Assembly (NCBI GenBank): GCA_930367215.1
Contig: OV884059.1
Coordinates: 146,566,511-146,630,510 of the forward strand
Reading direction: 5' to 3'
From: Pollenia angustigena
Taxonomy: Eukaryota > Arthropoda > Insecta > Diptera > Polleniidae
DNA length: 64,000 nucleotides
Of the stretch, positions 35,201 through 45,332 are shown one piece after another. Below the pieces are notes generated by a model. That model was not told where the DNA came from and did no database searches. It worked only from the letters and a program-made list of their open reading frames with translations. Position 1 is the first letter of the stretch. Every line of letters begins with the position of its first letter. The position numbers were made by a program, and so were the translations under genes.

Positions 35201-38200
35201 TTTTTTAACTGAGGCAAATGCCTAAGAATGAGGTTAGATTTGTTTTTTTTTTAAATTCACCAAAAAATATGTATACCTATCATTCATACTATTTTCTTTT
35301 AAGTTCAATCATGATTCATACATTAAATTGCATATTATTAAATATATATATATATTTACCTACATATATGGATTTATTTTTATTAAACTAGTTTTTTGTA
35401 TTTGGTCTTACTAGTTAAGGCTCAACCATAATATGCATAGTCTTGCTTAACCTACTGTCAAAAATTAACAAAATGTCTCTCAAATGTATTAAAGAAAACA
35501 AAAACAAAATAAAAAAACATTTGATTCCGTACGGAATGTGCGATTAAATTCGCACCTTGCTTAAGCAAATGACAGTTTCATTAAACTTAGCAAAAAGTTT
35601 CCTTAAGTTCAAAATGGTTTGCTTCATATAATTTACATGTATTCGCTCATTCGCTTAAGCCAACTTAATCACATTGTGGTTGGGCCTTAAGTCGACAAAA
35701 AATAACTGCTGGTCTTTGTTCTCTTTATTATTTTTATAATACTCTCTTTTCTTAATAACGGATATACATTTACAAAGAGAGAAGACAATTATTTTCCAAA
35801 TTGTAGTTTTTATTTCTTAGTAAAATGCTGATTTTTTTCATGTTAAACTCAGAGTTTAGATGGTTTTATGATGATTCACGGCTCTGGCCCAAACAACTTT
35901 CTTTGTTACATCTTTTTTTTACTTATAAAGTATTGAAATGTTTCCCACAGTTTTGACCATCAAAAATGTTTCGTCATTAATAGCTTTGTTATATTTTTCA
36001 TGAAGTACAATGTACATGTGTATGTACGTACATAGTACATATCTAATAAATTTAGAATCTCTAAGTACTACCTACTTCAATATACTGTTGTTTAGCCTTT
36101 TTGTGTTTTATTTCGTGTACAAAAAGGTATGTTCAATAAAATATGCAATACATCCATGGAGTTTTTTGAAAAACAGCGTGTGTCTATTATTGTCGATTTT
36201 GGGTTAATGATCCCAAATTGCTTAATATGAAATGGTCCTTATGTTTTAGAATAATATAGATCAAATTAAAAAAAAGGAAGTTTTTACTTGTATATTTTTG
36301 ATTTCTTAAATTGTGACGAATCTCTATTTATTGTTGTAGCACATACATACATTGTTATTACATAACATATACCTATGTATGTATTTCAAAATTAATTTTT
36401 GAAAAATTTATTAGTTTATAAAAACTTCTTGTTAAATGAAAATCACCTGTTGTTTTCTCTGCCTATTTAGTGTCCATACTAGAAGTCTGTTTTATCTTTA
36501 ATGCAGTCATTACCACTCCATAGTCTCTCGAGCAGTCAATAATTGTATTTTTCACACAGGCACGGCCGGCAATTCACATGTACAACAACAACTTTGTTCG
36601 GGTCACTCCATAGTCTCGCTAGGCAGTCAATAATCGTATTTTTTACACAGACACGGTCGGCAATTCATATGTATACAACAACTTTGTTTGTTGCTTGGTT
36701 ATCACTGCTTTAATGACATCTAATTTTTGTAAAATTTTGACTAGCTAGTTATAAAAAAAGTTTGAAATGTTTTACACCAAGCACAATACTTTTGGTGCCC
36801 CTAAAAAAATTTTATATGACCTATACATTTATACAAACATTTTAAGTGAAATTGTTTGGAAGACCTATTAATCTTGCAACTGTATTGTTAATTCTATTTC
36901 TCTATCTTTTTTAAAATAATTTGTTTTTATTTCATTGTTTAAAATACATAATTTTTGCCTAAATACCTACACTGTGCTATATAAAAAAAGTGTTTTATAT
37001 TAAGGACCTAATAAAACATAACGTAATATTTTTAAACTAATATTATTAGAATTAAATCTTAAAATCTACAGTGTAATCTAATATCAACTTTTGAGCAGAA
37101 TAAGCCGGAAATTTAGATTTACCTACCCAATTTTGAATAAAATAAAACCTACAACTAATTTGCGTTATTTTGTTTCTCTGCTCCACAAAATAGATAAGAA
37201 TGTTTTAAAAAGTGAAGAAACCCCTCTTCCACTCCTACCTTTTAACCTAGTGTATGTTTTGATTGCATGATTTATACCTACCTATAAAATTTTAAGCTTT
37301 ATTATTAAATATATTTTTAAATATAATAATAAATTATACAGATGATTTTTTCTTTATACCTACATACATACATACCGCTCATTTACTTCAATAGTGACAT
37401 AAATCAAAATATTAAATTTTGGAGATAGGTATGCAGAATTGTTCGCTATGTTTTTCTTTACATTGTGTATACAATTTATCCTTACATCTTTTATACTTTC
37501 CCCGTTTGAAGAGACGGTGTCGTTATTTTTTTAAGTGGTTAAAGCAAATCAAAAACTCTAAACGCATTTATCTAGAAATGGATTTTTTTGAGTCATGTTA
37601 CTATTGAAGTAAATGAGCGATATGTATTTCAAAAAGGGTCGTCGAAAAATTCTTTATTCGTACACTCTATACCTATGCATAGGTATATTGTTGAAAATGA
37701 ATAAAGCTATAATGTACCTTTAGACTTTTAAGTTTATATGTAGATATTATCAAATATATAATAGATTTTCTTTGAGTCCGATTTCCAGCAAAACCACACA
37801 AACCATGTTTAACTGTAAACAATAAAAAAAATTGTTTCACATTTCATTACATATTTTACCTCAAAACTTTGGGCTAACATTTCAAACATATTTGAGCCTG
37901 ATTTATTGGCCTTATCATCCGAACTGAACATAGTTAAATGTAAGCGATCCATTAAATGATGTACCGAATAAGCGTTAGGCGAAACGGTCCATTCAGCAAA
38001 CGTCAACAATGTCGAAGATTCCAATTTGTCCTGATAGAGTTCATATTGTTGCATTTGCTGAAAACGCGACGTTATACGATTCATAGTATCGGTAATTTCA
38101 TATCGCTTTGTCAGCAATGGCAAATTGCCTTCAATAAAATTATCAACCGATTGTATCGCCAAAGCAACTTGTTCAGCATGCTGCAAACAAAGTCCAACAA

Positions 38201-38532
38201 AAACAATTAGGTCTTATGAAAATTTTTTTATATCATTTTCACCTTTAACTTGCCTGATCTTCGATGAGTTGAATTTGCTTACTAACTTCTTTAAGGCGTG
38301 ATAAAACTTTTCGCTGTTTCTCACGCATTAAGGGAAAATTTATATGTGAACCAAGTGGGGAAGTTTGTACAATATCCCAGGCTTTTAACACAGCCGTTGT
38401 GACTTCTTTTACTACATGAAACACATCAAGAGCATCTTCTATTAAAGCTGTAGAGGTTGTAGGTGCAGAAATTAGCAAACACGTGAATAGCAAAAAGCCC
38501 AGACATGACAACGCAGCGCCTTTCAATTTCAT
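23942..38532 (-). CDS. Secreted DUF4803-like protein, form A (666 aa, 8 coding exons)
   Basis: Exons, 5' to 3': 38,532-38,254; 38,180-37,860; 25,678-25,537; 25,456-25,101; 25,042-24,950; 24,885-24,755; 24,677-24,291; 24,233-23,942. They join to 2,001 nt, an unbroken frame ending in TAA. Residues 1-30 form a signal peptide (MKLKGAALSCLGFLLFTCLL). Residues 31-200 are helical and variant-specific. From 201 come ALTELKGYTMMEFSWMMLRV, a cysteine-rich segment (about 320-366, CWKTCDDYERGKNEGCFKDK and on), WWRYLFWHCTYCFCLCDD (about 400-417), and a beta-rich C-terminal region with DDNTFVVTGVRFRVVGAHLN. The family assignment is from memory of conserved blocks; the molecular function is unknown. Every junction except the first is GT-AG; the first needs a GC donor. 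Introns are mostly 56-81 bp, with a few somewhat larger and one of 12.2 kb full of transposons. Confidence 0.8.
24291..24677 (-). CDS. Common exon 5
   Basis: KVVTGLRFTKQNRVLHLQIQ onward, a beta-rich region ending SGDR plus two bases, donor AG|GTGATT. Confidence 0.85.
24755..24885 (-). CDS. Common exon 4, WWRYLFWHC motif
   Basis: VESWWRYLFWHCTYCFCLCD to NTNDN, donor AA|GTAAGT, phase 2. Confidence 0.85.
24950..25042 (-). CDS. Common exon 3
   Basis: 31 codons, PRDSVRRYEF to CPRGKTP, phase 0, acceptor TTTTCAAG, donor CCG|GTAATT. Confidence 0.8.
25101..25456 (-). CDS. Common exon 2, cysteine-rich
   Basis: Completes GNFTQEAELM and contains the conserved cysteines of CWKTC, GCF, FCARQERC, NCRY and ICTA, plausibly disulfide-bonded in the secretory pathway. 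Confidence 0.85.
25537..25678 (-). CDS. Common exon 1
   Basis: ASKEERCLNQQ to MMLRVYGK plus one base. Acceptor AATTTTTAG, donor AAGG|GTTAGT. Accepts both 5' ends in phase 0. Confidence 0.85.
26315..26449. mobile_element. 135-bp hairpin MITE in intron
   Basis: GCCTGTCCATCGATTTCGAA and its inverse TTCAAAATCGAGGGACAGGC, about 21 bp each with two mismatches. A degraded relative lies at 27,945-28,028. Confidence 0.6.
26500..27042 (+). repeat. Degraded dispersed fly repeat in intron
   Basis: Contains TTGTATGGGAGCTA, TTGTATGGGGGCTATTAGTA, ATTGCGACCTGTAGTTTG, ATGGGTCCTAGAACCAATAT and ends GTGAGGGTATAA. The pattern is typical of an abundant noncoding repeat in calyptrate flies. A 94-codon frame inside it is incidental. 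Confidence 0.5.
27563..27912. mobile_element. 350-bp TIR MITE in intron
   Basis: Perfect 18-bp ends AAGGCTAGTTTACACTAT and ATAGTGTAAACTAGCCTT. The flanks suggest a TA-type target. No coding potential. Confidence 0.8.
28485..28682. mobile_element. 198-bp TIR MITE next to exon B
   Basis: ATATCGTCTCCTTTAATGCA... and its inverse, about 29 bp with few mismatches, ending ACGGACGT toward the inside. Confidence 0.75.
28730..29272 (-). CDS. Exon B, alternative first exon of form B
   Basis: 181 codons, phase 0 at its 3' end, donor ATG|GTTAGT. A 198-bp MITE lies 48 bp beyond the donor. Confidence 0.75.
29273..31146. other. Upstream region of exon B, AT-rich
   Basis: No other gene. TTATAAAATT read on the minus strand near 30,455, next to a CG-richer patch (30,415-30,450), is a possible promoter, but nothing decisive is visible. 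AAGGTGGCAGCA at 30,985 has an inverted TGCTGCCACATT at 33,911 and may bound an older 2.9-kb element containing the next three repeats. Confidence 0.35.
31147..31917 (+). repeat. About 0.77-kb dispersed repeat, copy 2
   Basis: Full-length relative of 3,019-3,724 with the same ends. Confidence 0.8.
31955..32711. mobile_element. Foldback MITE with long imperfect arms
   Basis: Left arm 31,995-32,160 and right arm about 32,465-32,645 are inverted relatives rich in TAATGCACTA(C/T)TTTTGCATTA. The outer tips are CAGATCATTGG and CCCAGATCTG. Confidence 0.65.
32931..33746. mobile_element. hAT non-autonomous element with perfect 8-bp target duplication
   Basis: 12-bp perfect TIRs CAAGGTTGCCAA / TTGGCAACCTTG. 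CTAGGAGC flanks both sides exactly (32,923-32,930 and 33,747-33,754). At 816 bp it has no recognisable transposase; minus-strand frames inside are unremarkable. It sits in the large intron of form A. Confidence 0.9.
34240..34380 (-). repeat. Inverted partner of 22,670-22,860
   Basis: Preceded at 34,212 by GTCCAACCAAAACGCACGAT, a mutated Tc1/mariner end like that at 17,474. Confidence 0.6.
34381..35412. other. Intronic AT-rich DNA
   Basis: No recognisable element or exon. Confidence 0.35.
35417..35690. mobile_element. MITE with TTAAGG...CCTTAA ends
   Basis: Ends TTAAGGCTCAACCATAAT and ATTGTGGTTGGGCCTTAA, with GCTTAA motifs repeated inside. One further end at 19,237-19,255. Confidence 0.65.
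36514..36690 (+). repeat. 90-bp tandem duplication
   Basis: CACTCCATAGTCTC begins at 36,514 and 36,604. Units share CAGTCAATAAT(T/C)GTATTTT, CACGG(C/T)CGGCAATTCA and ACAACAACTTTGTT. Confidence 0.85.
36691..37375. other. Intronic AT-rich DNA
   Basis: No gene or clear repeat. Confidence 0.35.
37376..37619. mobile_element. 244-bp Tc1/mariner-type MITE
   Basis: 25-bp ends CGCTCATTTACTTCAATAGT... and inverse, two mismatches, with TA one base outside each end. Confidence 0.75.
37860..38180 (-). CDS. Exon A2 of form A
   Basis: 107 codons, HAEQVALAIQSV to FEMLAQSFE, phase 0 on both sides. Acceptor TTTGTTTGCAG, donor GAG|GTAAAA. Confidence 0.8.
38254..38532 (-). CDS. Exon A1, signal peptide exon of form A
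   Basis: 93 codons, ATG at 38,532. Ends ...IQLIEDQ, then CAG|GCAAGT, a GC donor. The only downstream GT alternatives shift the frame into a stop, so GC is needed to reach exon A2. Confidence 0.8.
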
Positions 38533-39762
38533 TTTGTTTTAAATATTTGTGGTAGAACCAGTTAAGAAAAGCTTTTAACAAAGAACACTTTTGTATACAA
38601 CTTAAAAACTATTTTTTTTTTAACAAGTTTTATATTTTTAAAGATTTTTTTAATACTTTTTTAAATTATGTTTAAACTTTTTTCAACTTCTTTATTAATG
38701 ACTAGTTGGAGTAACAAAAAAAATTTAATTTGTGTGTATTTTTTTTTTTTTTAATTTTGTCTTTATTTATTGTTACATACACACATTAAGCACATGATTC
38801 AACCGACCGTATCACTAGACCCCGACTGTTTCGTGACTTGTTCCAGACGTCACCTCGACTCGAGTGTTAAAATTCATTTGATTTGTGTCTTTAACGGTTT
38901 ATACTCCAATGCAGTGATATTAAACATTTTTATTTGATTTTCATATCACATATTCTCTTTTCTCTGTTATCTCGTTAAAGTTTCATAAAAACTCTCTTTT
39001 AATGTTTTTAACTTGTATATGTGTGTAGTGTTGCCACATTTTACCGATTTTAAAATCCAATAGATTATTGATTTTTTCTCCTAATTGTTACGATTACAAG
39101 TGTATTCCCGAACTTTAGGTTTTGGCTCGATTTTTAGTACTATGGTGAAGGGTATATAAGCACTTGTAATTGTTTTTAAACATCATTGATCCGAACATTA
39201 AAATACATTTTTTGAAAAATAAAAAATGTTAAAACCATGGCATAATAAGTACAAGGTATAGTCATTAGCATGGTAATGCGGTTTTGTTACTTTTACTTTA
39301 CAAAGTAACGTGCTGTTTTGTTTACTTTGTAAAACAAATATCCACAAAATAAGTTTGCCTTTTGTTTCCGCATCGATAACTGTTAATTTACAATTAGGAA
39401 CGTGTTACATTGTCAATGCTTAAATGGTTGCGTTTAGCAATGCATGACTTTGTTCAGTTGCATTGCAAATGACCTTTAAGAATGTACCCATGCTTTCTTT
39501 ACCAGATTCAGTGCTTACAGTGACGAGTAGAATAGAACACCAAAAAGTAGTATACATATATTTATAACAACAACAAGAACAAATATAATAAACTCATAGG
39601 GGAGGCGGGAAAATAAAACTTGTATATAAAATAATGTCTTTTTATTGTTTTTTGCAAAACTAATCGTTTTTTTATTGTTTTACTTTTTTGGATTTAAAAT
39701 TCCCAATTTTTAGAAATATGAATGCTTTGCCTTTAATAAATATTTAAAATAATTAACACTAA
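38533..39762. other. Upstream region of exon A1
   Basis: A CG-richer patch at 38,805-38,875 (GACTGTTTCGTGACTTG, CGTCACCTCGACTCGAG) stands out and is a plausible 5' UTR or promoter of form A; no TATA box or clear initiator is seen. GGTGAAGGGTATATAAG at 39,145 is a fragment of the 14.5-kb repeat end. Confidence 0.35.
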
Positions 39763-40017
39763 TATCGTCGGCTTAGAGTATAAACCTGCTAACTCCACTT
39801 TTTAAGTAAATTGAGATTTTAATGCCGTATGGTAGAGAAAGATATACCTCGTCGACCAGCATCTAGTTTTTCTTCAATTTGAGTCCTGAAGTGTGTCACA
39901 TCAACAATATTTTTGGTTTTCTCTTAAGCAGCAAATAGGAAAAATAAAAAGTTTTTTGACTTTCCTGTCAAATTTGTTAAAAGGGAGTTAGCAGGTTTAC
40001 ACTCTAAGCCGACGATA
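39763..40017. mobile_element. 255-bp TIR MITE
   Basis: TATCGTCGGCTTAGAGTATA...CTGCTAACTCC and inverse. A relative lies at 7619-7870. Confidence 0.8.
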
Positions 40018-40123
40018 TGATATATGTATGTAGGGACTTATAACAGTTTGTTAAAAGGGAGTTAGCAGGTTTACACTGTAAGCCGACGATATGATATATG
40101 TATGTAGGGACTTATAACAGTTT
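39976..40123 (+). repeat. 74-bp tandem duplication of the MITE end and flank
   Basis: Copies 39,976-40,049 and 40,050-40,123 differ at one position (CTCT versus CTGT). Very recent. Confidence 0.9.
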
Positions 40124-41238
40124 TTAATATAACTAGCATAGATGGGGATAGTGCACTCATTTTGCAGTTTCAACTCACACTTAGTGTTAGTTCAAAAATA
40201 TTGCAAACATTTTGTTGATGTTGAGTGATAAATTAAAAATTTGCAGCCTAACATGAGTGATAGTGATTTTAAAAAAATAGTGTGATTAAAAAAAGCAATC
40301 ATCCGCTTATTGCAACTTTTTTTTCTTCACTTCTTTGAGTGCAACTTAAATTGTTGCACTAAATTTAAAATTAAAAACTTGTTTTTTCATTCATTTTGTT
40401 TTAGGTCTTTACTTATGCATATCCTCAAAAGAAATCAAAAACCATGCACATACAAAGTTCCATTTTTTTAAATTTTAGTGAGACAATATTTGTATGCAGT
40501 TTTTTGATTGCATGCCCAAATTTTGCACTATTTGAATTGAGTGCAGGTTTTTGCATTCAATCTGCTTTTAGTGATAGTGAAAAAATTTGGATTAAAAACC
40601 ATAAATAGTTCAACAAAATAACCACAGTACTAATTATTGTTAAAGCTAAGGCACGAGCTCTATGTTTCCATTTGTCCTTCAAGTTGTGCTGAAAAAGGTC
40701 AACAGGAAAAGGAAAGACAAAGAAAATGAAAAACAAAACAAATAATGTACTTTGGACTTCAAGAAGAATTCTTGACAAAAGTACGAAAAAACAGAAGTAA
40801 GGAAAAACATGTAAAATAAATTAAAATAGATAATCATGCAAAGAAAATTTCGATCTATCAAAGGTTAAATACAATTTGGTTTAAGGATTGATGTTTGACT
40901 TTTGATTTCAGCAGTCGTCGATGGCTGTGAGTGTTGGGAGATTTCATGTCAAGTGACCCAATTTTTAAATCGATGTCTTCCGATTTGGGTGAAATTAGCA
41001 CCAAGTCCTATTAAATAGTAGTTAAGACACAAATTTTCAACAAGATCGGTCAAAAAGTTTCTGAGATAAAAGGGGTCAAAGTTTGACATTTTGGCCATAC
41101 AGGTGTTCTTTCTCATACATGTTACTTATTACCTATTGGTATTAGACAAATTTGTCCCAAGTAGCTTAGATACCTATTTGATCAGTCTTTTTAAAAACAC
41201 TATTTTTGTTTTTCTTTTAATTTTAAAAATTTTTTTTT
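40124..41238. other. AT-rich DNA with a noncoding repeat
   Basis: 40,160-40,590 has inverted GTGCA and GCAATC motifs resembling a decayed MITE. 40,930-41,100 (GTCAAGTGACCCAATTTTTA) looks like dispersed-repeat sequence. No gene. Confidence 0.4.
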
Positions 41239-41553
41239 AATTTAAAACTTTTTTTATTGTTTTTTAGCGGGAATGTTTTTTTTTTTTTTGCTGAAAAGAA
41301 AGCTTATGTCTTTTCCTTTAAGGTAGTTCTGGTCTTTTAGGAAAAAATTCAAAATAGTGCTGCATATGCTAAAAATGTAAAAACCCTCGTCTTGAGTTAG
41401 AAATTATTTTTTTATACATAAGCCACTTTTTTATACATGAGCCACACTACATAAGCGACCAAAACTACCTTTAAGGAAAAGACATAAGCTTTCTTTTCAG
41501 CAAAAAAAAAAAAAAAATTCCCGCTAAAAAAAATAAAAAAAAAGTTTTAAATT
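41239..41553. repeat. Large hairpin, 91-bp arms and 133-bp loop
   Basis: Left 41,239-41,329 and right 41,463-41,553 are nearly perfect inverses (TTAGCGGGAA, GCTGAAAAGAAAGCTTATGT, CCTTTAAGGTAGTT). The right arm abuts the solitary 471-bp-family copy. The loop repeats TTTTTTATACAT(A/G)AGCCAC twice. Confidence 0.8.
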
Positions 41554-41943
41554 TCAAAAGATTTTGTTATTCGTGCTTAATTCCCAGTTTTTATTATTGA
41601 TAAAAACACTTGAAATTTATTGTTGATGGGATAAGTTATTCCTATGCGCATTTCACTGGTTGCTTAGGCCAGATCATCAGGAATCTTCATCCATAAAGAT
41701 TTTAGAAAAACTAAAGATATTAAACCAAATAAAACTGTTAAACGTATAAGACTTATAGCAACAGTTCTACTTGTAATAATATCAAAGCTTAAACAACAAA
41801 ACAAAATTTGTATTCCCAAAAATTGAAATTACTTTTTGATAATAAACAGGCAAGTGCACGGCCTAAAAAACACTTAATTGACAACATCTTTTGTAAGTTG
41901 TTGTTGTTTTTATTTTGTTTTTCTTAACCTACTTACAACTACA

Positions 41944-42493
41944 AGTAAAAGGTCTGTCTGCGTACACATATTTTGCGAAAAATGTTGCAAAATGTTGTCT
42001 GCGTACTCCAAATCTCTTGCAGCGAGAGAGCCGAAAAGAGAATTTTTTGACAGTTGGAAGTTAGAGAACTTGCTAAATGTTACTGGAGAAATTTCCGCTT
42101 GCAAGATTTTGCAAATAGTTTGAACAGCTGTTTGATTGAAATAGTTTTTGTGAAATGAAATTATTTTTCTCCGTTGTCAAGCTGTTGGAGGGCACTGTAT
42201 TGGGCATTTCATTTTTTTTTTCCATTATACCCGGCACTATGTTGGGCAATGTAAGCAAAATAAGTTTTATAAAAAACCCGACAAATAAAACTAAAAACTA
42301 AGAAGAAATTGAATTTACCGAAATAATTGTTATTTCAATTTTACACACCGATCAGCTGTTTTCTTGCAAAATTTCACTGGATACTGTCTGCGTACTTTTT
42401 GAGATTTTTTCAGCCGATAGAGTAATATTGGTCTTACTCTCCCAAAAAAATTTACTGAGTATTTGCTACTGGAAAAGTACCCAGACAGACCTA
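41944..42493. mobile_element. About 550-bp TIR element inserted in the solitary unit
   Basis: Ends AGGTCTGTCTGCGTAC and GTACCCAGACAGACCT, one mismatch in 16. The 471-bp array supplies the uninterrupted site (ACAACTACAATTAATGTTGA). Superfamily not assigned. Confidence 0.75.
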
Positions 42494-42516
42494 ATGTTGA
42501 GAGAATTTCAACTAAT

Positions 42517-43096
42517 TGTAGTGGCGATTTTGAAACGTGTTTGGCGATGGGATTTCCCATTTGGCGACTGACGACATTTATGGCGATTTCTTATATAACT
42601 GGCAATTAACTTGGCTATTTTAACCTATTATATTATTTCGTCGATTTTGTTTAACAAATCGACATTTTTTGTTATCATTACTAATATAAAAAAACATATT
42701 AAGTGAATTTTATATTCAGTCACTATTTAATTCTAATAGTACGTATGTAATTGTCATAGTATGTAGGTCAAAATTCCAGTAATGAAGTCGGTGAGGCTGA
42801 AGTGTACGATCTTATAGGCTTGTGTACTTAATTAAGGTTTTTAACTGAACACATATATTATCTGCAATTTATGTTATTTAAAAAAAAATTACAGAAACAA
42901 AACAAAATTTACTTCGGCGACTTTTTGGTATTTTTTCTCAGTTTTTGGCGATTTTTGACTAAAAATTATACTAGCGTTTTTTGTATGCAAAATTTAATTT
43001 AAAAAAAAAGACAATTTTACAAAAACTGAACAAAATCGAGGTTTGGCGATTTCTGACATCCGGTTTGGCGATGGAGCTCAAAAAAATCTGACAACC
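42517..43096. mobile_element. hAT-like element lacking its left tip
   Basis: Right end TCTGACAACCCTG (inverse CAGGGTTGTCAGA), followed by GTAGTGGG. The left flank reads GTAGTGGC then GATTTTGAAACG, so the target octamer is kept but the first 11 bases of the expected left end are missing. TTTGGCGAT motifs recur near both ends. Confidence 0.65.
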
Positions 43097-43170
43097 CTGG
43101 TAGTGGGGAATGTAAGATGAGATAAACCCACTGTTTATTGTTGATGTGTTTTGTTTAAGCTTTGATATTT

Positions 43171-43836
43171 AAAATACCGATATATCGATGTATCGATATT
43201 GAAATACGACTATCGAATTCGATATTTTTTACAGTCAGTCTTCATTAAAACTCAAAATTTTAGACGTTTTTCAAACAATATGTTTTTAAAGAATTGGCAT
43301 CACTGCCAACTAATATGAATATCTATAACTCCCCGTCTACAACTGACTTGATTTGCTGTTATAACGTGATGTTAAAAAAGCGTTGTTAAAATATTTGCAT
43401 TAACAACCGTGTTATTACATGAGAACAACTCTAACATGATGAGTCTATACTAAACACTAGCATCATATTAGTGTTAATATTAAGCATTTCATGTCAGTTG
43501 TAGACTGCATGTAAAGATTGGCATTAATAAGAAGAATAATTAAAAAAGCGGGGTTTTCACATTGCAGATTTCTAATTAAAACAGAAAAGTCAAACAAACT
43601 TGAAAATATTTATTTTATGCGGTTTTGGAACTGTATGTGCCTATATATATTTGGAATAATAATAAGATTTGTGCATATATATATATGTATATTACATTTT
43701 TTAATTTGGTAATAGTTTCAGCGAAATACGTTCGATATATCGATACATATATATTTTTGAAATAAACAATATCGATACTTTTAAAAAATTTCGATTTGAT
43801 ATATATCGATATATTTTTTCAATTTGGCCATCCCTA
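43171..43836. repeat. Repeat bounded by TATCGATA clusters
   Basis: CGATATATCGATG/ATCGATATTG at left and ATATATCGATAT with CAATTTGGCCATCCCTA at right. The last is a plausible hAT-like terminus (TAGGGATGGCC inverted). The left tip is not defined. Confidence 0.5.
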
Positions 43837-44124
43837 TCACACATCGACATCTAGACCCTATTTTGAAGGGAAATAATATTCAAGACATTATCTAATCTTT
43901 TGAGTCCAAATCCACAATAAAACCAAGAAAAAAAGTATTAAAACCTATGTACAAAATTTTATCAAATTATCCCTAAAAGTGATTCTTGGTCGATCGATAT
44001 TGTTATGGTAAATATATTTTCCTAATTGATAAAATCTACAGGGGTGTGCTGGAAATCAAAAACGTAAAACGCAAGAATTTGAAAGTTATTTTTAATACAC
44101 TTTTAATGCAATTTTTATTATTTT

Positions 44125-44962
44125 TATACCCTTCACCACAGATGTAAATGGTATATATAAGTTTGTCATAACGTTTGTAATTTCCACAATATTGATTTTA
44201 GACCCCATAAAGTATATATATTCTGGGTCCATATGAGAAGAAAAGTTGATTTAACGATGTCCGTCTGTCCGTCTTACGTTTGATATGTGTTTTCCGGATA
44301 ATCCAGACATGATAGCGGCTAGGTTGTTTTACATTTATGTTAAATACAGTCCACCATTTCTTGCTATTGAAATTCAGCAAGATCGGTCCACAAATGGCTT
44401 AGATATGACCAAAAAACCACGACTGCCTCTAATTTTTCCAAAAAATCCCTTGTGGTTGTTGTATTTTTATTGCTTTTTTCTGTATATCTTGAGAACGGCA
44501 AGAGCCAAAGCTTTAAAATTAGGTACAAACATTTAGGTTATAAATATACTCCATCCTACAAAATGTGGGCGGGATTGGAGAAGTAGGCGTGGTACCTCTC
44601 ATACAAAAAGTATTAAAAATTGTATAAAAACCTGAATTTTTTGACTGTAATATGACCTATGGTTACGCCTTATATATCAGAAGATCGGAAATTTTTAATA
44701 AAAAATATTTTCTGAAAAACTCGGGAAAATTGGTTCAGATACGAAAAAGTTATGACCAAAATATTAATTTTTTTTTGAAAAATACCCATTTTCAGGAACC
44801 ATAGATCTTCCCGAGTCCACGTTTTATAGCCAAAATAACTGGCAAATTTCTTCTTTAACACGTCGGTATATAAATCTGTCAAATGGGTTAAGAAATAGCA
44901 GAGTTATGACCAAAATACTGAAATCCCAAAATTACTCTTTTTTATAATTAAGATTGTTTTTT
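44125..44962 (+). mobile_element. Second long copy of the 14.5-kb repeat (left part)
   Basis: Collinear with 14,454-15,300 at high identity: TATACCCTTCACCAC, CATAAAGTATATATATTCTG, two GTCCGTCT units, then AAATCCCAAAATTACTCTTT. It is joined directly to another member at 44,963. Confidence 0.7.
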
Positions 44963-45332
44963 ATACCCTTCACCGAAGGTCCTACACCCTATAAAGTATA
45001 TATATTCTGGGTCCTTATGCAAAGCGAAGTTCAAATCCGGTTGTCGTCTCTTCTTCCTATCCCCTCACCACCCCTTCGTATTTGTTTACATATACTAGCA
45101 TAATGCCCAATATGATTTTCGTTATCACCCTTCTTTATTATTTCATATATTTAACGAAATAATTTTAACAAATAGAAACTATAAACGATTTAAAAAAAAT
45201 ATTTACCAGTTATCGCTTTTTAAATTTCATATAAATGTATATGTAAAAATTATTTAGTTGCTTTCTATTCTACTCGCACAATGGTGAAGGGTATATAAGA
45301 TTCGGCACAGCGGAATATAGCACTCTTACTTG
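44963..45332 (+). mobile_element. Third, short member of the same family
   Basis: Begins again with TATACCCTTCACCGAAGG and a second CCTATAAAGTATATATATTC block, ends GGTGAAGGGTATATAAG ... CACTCTTACTTG. Either a nested or head-to-tail insertion. Confidence 0.65.

Larger units (their letters stand above)
41551..43170. repeat. Solitary, diverged relative of the 471-bp unit, half inverted, with two insertions
   Basis: 41,551-41,800 matches the forward unit from TTTCAAAAGATTTTGTTATT to ATATCAAAGCTTAAACAA. 41,808-41,940, 42,494-42,516 and 43,097-43,160 match the rest of the unit but inverted, ending AAGCTTTGATATT. Elements at 41,944-42,493 and 42,517-43,096 interrupt the inverted half. Confidence 0.8.
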
